Position numbers and translations under genes: made by a program. The notes under the pieces were generated by a model. It searched no databases, was not told where the DNA came from, and saw only the letters and a list, made by a program, of their open reading frames with translations. From positions 1,488,001 to 1,552,000 of the forward strand of contig NZ_JAXQNP010000002.1 in the NCBI RefSeq assembly GCF_034427435.1: DNA of 64,000 bases, in the 5' to 3' direction. This stretch comes from Nitrospirillum sp034427435 (GTDB lineage Bacteria > Pseudomonadota > Alphaproteobacteria > Azospirillales > Azospirillaceae). Within the stretch, counting starts at the first letter, position 1, and every line of letters starts with the position of its first letter. This document shows, in pieces, positions 57,628 to 64,000 of this stretch.

Positions 57628-58908
57628 ATGAATCGTCCGAATGCGCCAAAACGGGATTGGGTCCGGGTGAAGCCCGGCGAGCGCCCCGTGGCGTTGCCTG
57701 AAAAGCCGGAATACGACGATCAAAAGTTGCTGACCCTGCTGCAGTCCGCGAAGCGTGAACTGCAGGGCTTGCGCCTCATTCATCTGCATTTGTCCCTGTT
57801 GAAGGACAAGAGCAACCTCGACCTGCTGTCCATCAAGCGCGCGATGCAGGAAACGGCGGATAATTCCTCCTACCTGCAGGTCTTCAATCTTTCCAACGAT
57901 GACGTCATCGTCCTGTACAAGGGCATCAAGTTCTCCCTGATCAGCGACGTGTGCTCGAAGATCGAGAAGCTGCTGCTGTCGCGCACGACGATGACGAAGC
58001 AGAACCCCTACCGGGAAGACAGCCTCTATTCGATCATGGAGCTGTCGCTCAACTTCGTGAACGTCATCCGCTTCATCGAGGGCCTGCAGAAGGGCGAGGG
58101 CGGCGACGCCCCGGTGGAGCAGACCAAGCCCCCCATCACGCTGGAGGAGCTGGGCAAGATCGAACGCGCCGTGCAGATGTTCGACCTGTCGCCCTTCATG
58201 CTGAACCAGCCGGTGGTGAACATCCAGAACCCCACCGAGAACGAGCACGAGTATTTCGAGCTCTACATCGCCATCAAGGCGCTGGAGGAGCGGCTGTCGC
58301 CCGGGTACGACATCACCGCCAACCGCTGGCTGTTCAGCTATTTCACCTCGCAGCTGGACCAATCGGTGCTGCGCGCGCTGAACTACGGGGTGGATTTCCT
58401 GCGGGGCAAGCGGCTGGGCCTGAACCTGAACCTGGCGACCATCCTGTCGGCCAGCTTCGTGAAGTTCGATGAGCGGCTGACCACGGACCTGCGCGGCAAC
58501 GTCATCCTGGAAATCAACAAGACCGACCTGATCGAGAATGTCTCGATGTACAAGGAGGTCGTCGATTTCGCCGCCACCCGTGGCTACAAGATTTGCATCG
58601 ATGGCTTGAACGACTTCTGGGTCACGCACATGGACCTGGAATACATGGCCTGCGACTACGCCAAGATCATCTGGTCCCCCGACATGGAAAGCATGAGCGA
58701 GGAGGAGATCGACGCGTTGCAGGAAAAGGTGCGGCAGCAGGAAAACTGCCGCTACATCCTGGCCCGTTGTGGCACCGTTTCCGGCCTGATCTGGGCGGAG
58801 AAGATGGGCATCAGCCTGGTGCAGGGGCGCGTCATCGACAACATCCTGCGCAAGGGCGTGCTCGTCCGCGACGCGCTGAAGACGGCGCAGGTGATGAACG
58901 ACGACTGA
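57628..58908 (+). CDS. EAL-like protein lacking the catalytic signature
   Basis: A 426-residue cytoplasmic protein. The C-terminal part (residues about 195-420) follows the EAL fold: NLNLATILSASFVKFDE, LRGNVILEINKTDLIENVSMYKEVVDFAATRGYKICIDGL, DYAKIIWSPD and RCGTVSGLIWAEKMGISLVQGRVI. The EAL motif itself and other acidic catalytic residues are absent, so it is probably a non-catalytic c-di-GMP or protein-binding domain. The N-terminal 180 residues are helical. Start at 57628 has GGAG upstream. Followed 170 bases later by a second unknown gene on the same strand. Confidence 0.75.
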   Translation: MNRPNAPKRDWVRVKPGERPVALPEKPEYDDQKLLTLLQSAKRELQGLRLIHLHLSLLKDKSNLDLLSIKRAMQETADNSSYLQVFNLSNDDVIVLYKGIKFSLISDVCSKIEKLLLSRTTMTKQNPYREDSLYSIMELSLNFVNVIRFIEGLQKGEGGDAPVEQTKPPITLEELGKIERAVQMFDLSPFMLNQPVVNIQNPTENEHEYFELYIAIKALEERLSPGYDITANRWLFSYFTSQLDQSVLRALNYGVDFLRGKRLGLNLNLATILSASFVKFDERLTTDLRGNVILEINKTDLIENVSMYKEVVDFAATRGYKICIDGLNDFWVTHMDLEYMACDYAKIIWSPDMESMSEEEIDALQEKVRQQENCRYILARCGTVSGLIWAEKMGISLVQGRVIDNILRKGVLVRDALKTAQVMNDD

Positions 58909-59079
58909 GCCGGTCGGCCTCCGCAAACGTCCCGTTAAAACGAGATTATCGCCGCGCCGACGAATCTGTGTCACTTTCTGCCCGAAAGGGCGTCCGGTCG
59001 CGGCCGGCGGGCGAAGGCAAGCCCCCCGACGCCGTTAGACTAAAGGGCGCCCCCTTTGGGGCGGAACTGACCGGAGACG

Positions 59080-60120
59080 ATGTTGGCCCGTGACTTCCCG
59101 GTGCAGGCGGTGGATGCGGAGCATGGCGCGGGCGACGGCACCATGCCGGCCACCGAGGCGCCCGCCGCCGCCGCAAGCGAGGCGCACGCCAGCCGCAGCA
59201 CGCACTTCCTGTTCGAGAACAAGGTCTTTTCCGTACCGGGCGCCTTCTTCTCCTTCGCCCACGACAGCAACGAGGCGGTCTACAACGTCCAGCTGGGGGA
59301 TGTGTGGGGCAAGATCGCGTTCCGCACCCTGCGTGAAGCCTTCGGCATCGACGACAACAGCGCCGACGCCGTGTTGCTGGGCGTGGTCGAGCGCAGCCTG
59401 AAATACGTGAAGACCATCCGTCCCGGCGACAGCATCCCGCGCGAGCTGCTGGACGGCACCGCGTCCTGGCGGGTGGAGGACAGCCATCTGCAGATCGCGC
59501 GCGGCCGCATCACCGTGCAGCTGGTGTCGTGGATCACGGGGAAGGAAACCCTGGTCACCGACCGTGGCCAGCTGGAACAGGTGGTGGAGGATCCGCAGAC
59601 CAAGCAGCGGGCCCAGCAGGCTTTCAGCGAGCTGGCCCGCCGATTCGGCATCCCCGAGGAACGCAAGCAGGAGATCGTGGACAAGGTCGAGTCCATCGCC
59701 CGCGAGCTGTCCTACATCGAGGCCCTGCGCGACCGTTACCACAAGGTGCAGCAGATCATCACCAGCATGGGGCAGGCCGGGCGCATCTACAAGACCGACC
59801 GCCAGCTGCAGTCGGACCTGTCCCGCATGATGGCCCTGGTCAAGCAGCCCATCCTGGATTTCGAGGATATCTTCGGCCAGCTGGACGCCCAGACCGGCGA
59901 AATCATGGCGGTGCTGAAGTCCTACGACAGCCAGGTGTCCTTCATCCGCCGCATGCGCGACGAACTGCACACCCGCCTCATGCTGTGGGACGACGTGATC
60001 TATGCCTGGGATGGGGAACCGGTGGAGCGCGGCCCGGAACTGGAGGCCCGCCTGAAGAAGACCTACCATTTCCTGGCGCAGCATTTTCTGGTGACCAAGG
60101 TCTGGCAGCGGGGCGCGTGA
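59080..60120 (+). CDS. Helical protein of unknown function
   Basis: A 346-residue protein. After a Pro/Ala-rich leader (residues 1-40) a mixed alpha/beta region (THFLFENKVFSVPGAFFSFAHDSNEAVYNVQLGDVWGKI, residues 41-80) leads to long helices with Gln/Glu/Lys heptads (QAFSELARRFGIPEERKQEIVDKVESIARELSYIEALRDRYHKVQQII). No signal peptide, no family recognised. GGAG lies 8 bases before the ATG. Its proximity to the EAL-like gene suggests they act together; inference only. Confidence 0.75.
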   Translation: MLARDFPVQAVDAEHGAGDGTMPATEAPAAAASEAHASRSTHFLFENKVFSVPGAFFSFAHDSNEAVYNVQLGDVWGKIAFRTLREAFGIDDNSADAVLLGVVERSLKYVKTIRPGDSIPRELLDGTASWRVEDSHLQIARGRITVQLVSWITGKETLVTDRGQLEQVVEDPQTKQRAQQAFSELARRFGIPEERKQEIVDKVESIARELSYIEALRDRYHKVQQIITSMGQAGRIYKTDRQLQSDLSRMMALVKQPILDFEDIFGQLDAQTGEIMAVLKSYDSQVSFIRRMRDELHTRLMLWDDVIYAWDGEPVERGPELEARLKKTYHFLAQHFLVTKVWQRGA

Positions 60121-60171
60121 GACCCCCGGTCCGCTCGGGCCGCCCGCCCCCGGCCGCCCGCTTCGGTGCCC

Positions 60172-62295
60172 TCACCGTCCCTCGCGCCGCCAGCCCAGCA
60201 CCAGCAGGGCCGCCATCGCCAGCAGCGCGATCCAGGCAGGCACCAACGGCACGCGGGCCACGCCCGTGACGGTGTAGTCGCCGTTGGCCCGCAGGCCCAG
60301 CCAGCCGCTGCCGGCGGCGCTCTGCCCGGGGTCCACGCGGCGCAGGTCGGGCAGGCCGCCATTGCCGGCGGACCCATCCACCAGCCAGAAGACGCCCCCG
60401 CCCGTGGCCTTGGCCAGGGGCGCCAGGCGGTCGGGCGTCGTGCGCATGTCGGCCAGCTCCGGCGGGTTCAGCGCGCCGACCACGGCGAGCGCCGTCCGCT
60501 CGCCGTCCTTCACCCGCCACAGTCCGGGCTCCGTCGCCTCCAGGCTGCCGCGCGCTACACCATCGGGGCTGTCCACCAGCGGCAGGCTGGTGACGGCATC
60601 GCTGGGCGAGCGCACCTCCACCGGGTCGGCGTCCGGCTTCAGGGAGCGGCGTTCCACGACCAGGCGGTCGCCATCCACATGGGCCTTGAGGTCCTCCTCC
60701 TCCAGCGCCGGTTCCTTCATCAGCCAGTGGGCCAGGCGGCGCAGCAGTTCCGCCGCCGGGCCGCCGCCCTCGAAGCCGCGCGACCACAGCCACATGTGAT
60801 CGGACGCGATTTGGGCCACGCGGCCCTTGCCGACGCGGTCCAGCACCACCAGCGGCTGGTTATTGGCGCCGGTCATGACCACCGTGCCCTGGCGCGGCAC
60901 GATGTCGATTTGCCGGAACCACCGGCCCCAGGGCGCCTTCTGCTGTCCGGCCTGCGCCGGGGCCATGTCGCCATAGCCGTCCAGGCCAGCGGTGACCGGG
61001 TGGCGCCGGCCGGCATCGGTCAGGGTGGGGATGAAGGGCTGCTCCGTCACCGTGCCCGTGGGCTCGCCCGGCAGGATGGCGCCCAGGGGGGTGCGGTATA
61101 GCGACAGCGGCGTGGCATAGGCGGGGCCGCTGGCCTCCAGGAAGGCGCCGCCGTTGCGCACATACTCCGCGATGTTGGCCAGGTAGCCCATGGGCAGGAC
61201 GTTGCGCTGGCGATAGCGGTCGAAGATGACGAGGTCGAAGTCGTTCAGCTTCACCTCGAACAACTCGCGGATGGGGAACTGGATCAGCGACAGCTCGCGG
61301 ATGGGCGTGCTGTCGGATTTCTCCTGCGAGCGCAGGATGGTGAAATGCACCAGGTCCACGGCCGGGTCGGCCTTCAGCAGGTCGCGCCAGGTGCGCTCAC
61401 CGGCGTGGGGCTCGCCCGAGACCAACAGCACGCGCAAGCGGTCGCGCACGCCGTTGACGATGAAGGCGGTGCGGTTGTTGGCCATGGACAGCTCGGCCGG
61501 GCCGGCACTGACCGACAGTTCCAGCAGGTTCGGGCCGCCATGGCCCACGGTGACGGTCAGGGGCACATCCTCCCCCACCGGCACCGGCACCTGCCGCTCC
61601 GGCTGGCCGTCCTGGCGGATGGTCAGCAGGGCGCTGTCGGCCCCCTTTCCCGCCGGCAGATCCTCCACCCGCACGGTGGCCGTGACCGTCTTGCCGACGA
61701 TGCCGTAACTGGGGCCGCGCACCAGCACCAGTCGGCGGTCGCCCTCGCCATGCTCGCCCGTCAGCAGGGTATGGACGGGGCCCAGGTCGGCCAGGCTGTC
61801 CGGCTTTTCCGGCACGTCGTGCACCTGCCCGTCGGTCAGCAGGATGGCGCCGGCCAGCCGCCGCCGGGGCACGTCGGCGACGGCCTGGGTCAGGGCGTCG
61901 ATGGCGCGCGTCTCCTCCCCCTTGCCGCCAGCGGTGGAGGTGCCGGTCTCCACCACCCGCAGGTCCAGGTCGGGCACCTGGGACAGCTTGGCCTTCAGTG
62001 CGGCCAGCGCGGCGTCCGTGCGCTCCTGCCGGTGGCCCACCTTCTGGCTGGCGGAGGTATCGACCACCACCACGGCCACGTCCTTCAGCGGATGGCGGTC
62101 CTCCCGCACCAGGGCGGGGTCCAGCAGCAGCAGGACCAGCGCCGCCAGCGTGGCCACGCGCCAGGTCAGGCCGCGTGCCCGGCGCCACGCCATGAGGCCC
62201 AGGCCCATGAGCGACAGGCCGCCCAGAAGGATCAGCAGCCAGGGGGGCAGCAGCGGCTGGAAACTGACGCTGAGGCCGGAAAACAGGTTCATCAT
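60172..62295 (-). CDS. Membrane-anchored protein, glutamine amidotransferase-like
   Basis: A 707-residue protein with an N-terminal double membrane anchor (residues about 18-36 and 44-62), a von Willebrand-like region (VAVVVVDTSASQKVGHRQERTDAALAALKAKL) with a metal-site DTSAS, and a class I amidotransferase-like domain (VLLVSGEPHAGERTWRDLLKADPAVDLVHFT, FDLVIFDRY). A C-terminal transmembrane helix precedes WRREGR. Such proteins accompany DUF4159 proteins in MoxR-type clusters; function unknown. Its ATGA overlaps the DUF4159 stop. Confidence 0.8.
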   Translation of the reverse strand: MMNLFSGLSVSFQPLLPPWLLILLGGLSLMGLGLMAWRRARGLTWRVATLAALVLLLLDPALVREDRHPLKDVAVVVVDTSASQKVGHRQERTDAALAALKAKLSQVPDLDLRVVETGTSTAGGKGEETRAIDALTQAVADVPRRRLAGAILLTDGQVHDVPEKPDSLADLGPVHTLLTGEHGEGDRRLVLVRGPSYGIVGKTVTATVRVEDLPAGKGADSALLTIRQDGQPERQVPVPVGEDVPLTVTVGHGGPNLLELSVSAGPAELSMANNRTAFIVNGVRDRLRVLLVSGEPHAGERTWRDLLKADPAVDLVHFTILRSQEKSDSTPIRELSLIQFPIRELFEVKLNDFDLVIFDRYRQRNVLPMGYLANIAEYVRNGGAFLEASGPAYATPLSLYRTPLGAILPGEPTGTVTEQPFIPTLTDAGRRHPVTAGLDGYGDMAPAQAGQQKAPWGRWFRQIDIVPRQGTVVMTGANNQPLVVLDRVGKGRVAQIASDHMWLWSRGFEGGGPAAELLRRLAHWLMKEPALEEEDLKAHVDGDRLVVERRSLKPDADPVEVRSPSDAVTSLPLVDSPDGVARGSLEATEPGLWRVKDGERTALAVVGALNPPELADMRTTPDRLAPLAKATGGGVFWLVDGSAGNGGLPDLRRVDPGQSAAGSGWLGLRANGDYTVTGVARVPLVPAWIALLAMAALLVLGWRREGR

Positions 62296-64000
62296 TGGCC
62301 CAGCCGCTCCAGAATCGCCGGCACATGGACCTGGTCGGCCTTGTAGTTGCCGGTCAGGGCGTACATCACCAGGTTGATGCCGAAGCGGTAGGCCATCTCA
62401 CGCTGACGCTCACCTCCCGGCACCACGGCGTTCAGGGGCCGTCCCTGGCCGTCGATGGCCCAGGCGCCCGCCCAGTCGTTGCCGCCCACCAGCACTGGCG
62501 ACACGCCGTCGTTCACCCGCCCCTCCGACGCTTCCGCCCACACCTGGCCGCCGGCCTGCCGGCCGGGGAAGTCCTGCATCAGGAAGAAGGTCCGGCTCAG
62601 CACATGGTCCGGGCCCACCGGGGCCAGGGGCGGCACGTCCAGGCCGTGGGTCAGGTCGCGCAGCCGCGCCTGGACGGCGCTGTCGGGCGCGCCCTGGTCG
62701 CGGGTGTCGAACAGGATCATGCCGCCGGCGTGCAGGTATTGGTTCAGCTTGGCCACCGCCGCGTCCGACAGCGACGGCTGGCCCGCCGTCACCACCCAGT
62801 AGAGCAGGGGGAACAGGGCCAGGTCGTCCTTCTCCACATTCACGCTCATGGCCCCGGCCACCTCCACCGCCGTGCGGCGGTTCAGTTGCTCACCCAGGCC
62901 CAGCAGGCCGGCCTTGGTGGTGGCGTCGGCGGTGCGGTCCCCCGTCTCGACATAGGCCAGCCAATTGGCGGTGGTGGCCTTCACGATCTCATTGTCCGGC
63001 GTGGCGGCCTGTCCGCGCGGGGCCGCCAGCACGGTCGCCAGCGCCAGCACGGCCGCCGTCACCCCCCGGCGCCAACCGCGGCCGGGAGGGAACCGCAGCG
63101 AGGTGGGCAGCATGCCGCGCACCAGCAGTGACAGGAACAGGTCCGCCACCCACAGCGCCGCCGCCGCGCCCAGGAACCAGGGGCGCAAATCCGTCTCCCG
63201 CATGCCGCCGAAACCCTGGTAGGTGACCCCGGCCAGCGTGGGCATGGGCACCAGTGGCGCCACCGCCCCGGCCAGGTTCAAGGCGCGGCGGCGATCGCCC
63301 ACGCCGTAGTACCCCGGCGGGTGCAGCGGGCCCACCTGGACCTCCGCCCCATCCTTGCCCTCCGGCTCCAGCGGTTGGGCCAGGGCGGAGGGGGCGACCA
63401 GCCGGCCCTGGCCGTCCAGCAGCATCAGCGGGGGCAGGGCGCCGCCCGCATTGCCGCCGATGCCGCCCGGCAGGCCGTCGCTGAGCGCCACCAGACGCCG
63501 CAGCATGTCGACATACAGGCCGGACAGGGCCAGGTTGGACCAGGCGGGATCGGCGCTGGTGTGCACCAGGACCAGCCAGCCCTTGCCCCGCCGCTCGCCC
63601 GTCACCAGGGGCGTGCCGTCCTCCAGCCGGGCCCAGACCTTGTCGCCCAGGTCGGGGCCGGGCTCGGCCAGAACCTGGCGGCTGACGGTCACGTCGGGCG
63701 GCACCTCCAACCCGGCGAAGGGGCTCTTGTCATCGAAGGGAGATAGGTGGGCGGGGGTGGTCCACGACAGGGCGCCGCCCAGCGAGCGGTCACCGCCGCG
63801 CAGGCGGACGGGCAGCAGGGTTTCGGCGCCGATGGGTTCCTGCTCATGGGCCAGGCGCGTGCCGCCGAAGCGGACCAGCACGCCGCCCTGGTCGATCCAG
63901 CGGCTGACGCGGTCCGTGTCGCTGTCGCTCAAGGCCCCGGTGTCGGGCAGCACCAGCACCGACACGCCGCCCTCCAGCAGGGCGGGGATGGTGCCGCGCC
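62292..64000 (-). CDS. DUF4159-domain membrane protein (5' end beyond window)
   Basis: The frame is open from base 64000 and enters the window at GTIPALLEGGVSVLVLPDTG; the apparent GTG start at 63965 is internal. Residues then include a BatA-type membrane region (WFLGAAAALWVADLFLSLLVRGML) and a C-terminal DUF4159 domain (NWLAYVETGDRTADATTKAGLLGLGEQLNRRTAVEVAGAMSVNVEKDDLALFPLLYWVVTAGQPSL), which has a predicted amidotransferase-like fold. Stop overlaps the next gene (ATGATGA). Typically part of the MoxR/DUF58/DUF4159 cluster seen in alphaproteobacteria; the upstream members are past the right edge. Confidence 0.82.
   Translation of the reverse strand, partial: RGTIPALLEGGVSVLVLPDTGALSDSDTDRVSRWIDQGGVLVRFGGTRLAHEQEPIGAETLLPVRLRGGDRSLGGALSWTTPAHLSPFDDKSPFAGLEVPPDVTVSRQVLAEPGPDLGDKVWARLEDGTPLVTGERRGKGWLVLVHTSADPAWSNLALSGLYVDMLRRLVALSDGLPGGIGGNAGGALPPLMLLDGQGRLVAPSALAQPLEPEGKDGAEVQVGPLHPPGYYGVGDRRRALNLAGAVAPLVPMPTLAGVTYQGFGGMRETDLRPWFLGAAAALWVADLFLSLLVRGMLPTSLRFPPGRGWRRGVTAAVLALATVLAAPRGQAATPDNEIVKATTANWLAYVETGDRTADATTKAGLLGLGEQLNRRTAVEVAGAMSVNVEKDDLALFPLLYWVVTAGQPSLSDAAVAKLNQYLHAGGMILFDTRDQGAPDSAVQARLRDLTHGLDVPPLAPVGPDHVLSRTFFLMQDFPGRQAGGQVWAEASEGRVNDGVSPVLVGGNDWAGAWAIDGQGRPLNAVVPGGERQREMAYRFGINLVMYALTGNYKADQVHVPAILERLGQ

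Overview
The window is a 64 kb piece of a high-GC alphaproteobacterial chromosome. It most likely comes from the Rhodospirillales, close to Azospirillum or Nitrospirillum. The lineage is inferred from gene content and order: an APH-type homoserine kinase next to rnhA, yqeY-dnaG-rpoD, carA and carB near greA, an alphaproteobacterial SspB, an ELM1-like protein, ETF-ubiquinone oxidoreductase and a family 4 uracil-DNA glycosylase. Most of it is core housekeeping sequence with strong third-position GC bias. Two islands (about 36.55-37.53 kb and 43.25-44.47 kb) are clearly AT-richer and look acquired.

Layout. 0-1.4 kb: rnhA (cut by the left edge) and thrB. 1.5-2.9 kb: a phage-shock operon (small membrane protein, pspA, pspC) behind an exact sigma-54 promoter. 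3.0-5.4 kb: a methylguanine-DNA methyltransferase, ispH and a lipoprotein. 5.5-10.3 kb: tandem glycine riboswitch and gcvT-gcvH-gcvPA-gcvPB. 10.5-14.3 kb: a small membrane protein, an aminotransferase, a TPR-like protein with a small coupled ORF, and a PAS-type protein. 14.5-19.3 kb: a string of hairpins ending in an intrinsic terminator, then a LysR regulator, trxB and a DsbD-like reductase. 19.4-24.7 kb: a toxin-antitoxin pair, a large unknown protein with a 2-oxoglutarate oxygenase, an ELM1-family protein and an Lrp/AsnC regulator. 24.8-31.3 kb: greA, carB, two small genes and carA. 31.7-36.5 kb: yqeY-dnaG-rpoD. 36.6-37.5 kb: an AbiTii-type abortive-infection protein on an AT-rich island. 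37.6-45.8 kb: TfoX-like protein, sspB, thyA, several accessory genes, folA and an HEIGHW metalloprotein. 45.9-48.6 kb: cbs and a cystathionine gamma-lyase (reverse transsulfuration). 48.8-51.3 kb: a small ORF, a second toxin-antitoxin pair, an MT-A70 methyltransferase and a uracil-DNA glycosylase. 51.4-57 kb: ETF-QO, an exported TPR protein, ispE and a Sel1 protein. 57-64 kb: tRNA-Gln, a degenerate EAL protein and its neighbour, and a GATase/DUF4159 pair running off the right edge.

Central themes are one-carbon and glycine metabolism (gcv operon, thyA, folA), transsulfuration, pyrimidine/arginine precursor supply (carAB), replication and transcription initiation (dnaG, rpoD), isoprenoid synthesis (ispH, ispE), thiol redox (trxB, dsbD) and envelope stress (psp).

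Five genes are interrupted by what looks like a single missing base in a G or C run: the small psp-linked ORF, gcvT, gcvPB, dnaG and thyA. Because dnaG is essential, consensus errors in homopolymers are more likely than real mutations. These genes are annotated across the break.

The least explained items are the chain of perfect hairpins at 14.51-14.65 kb, the two AT-rich islands, the unknown protein paired with an oxygenase at 20-22.8 kb, and the degenerate EAL pair at 57.6-60.1 kb. No CRISPR array, insertion sequence or prophage was seen.
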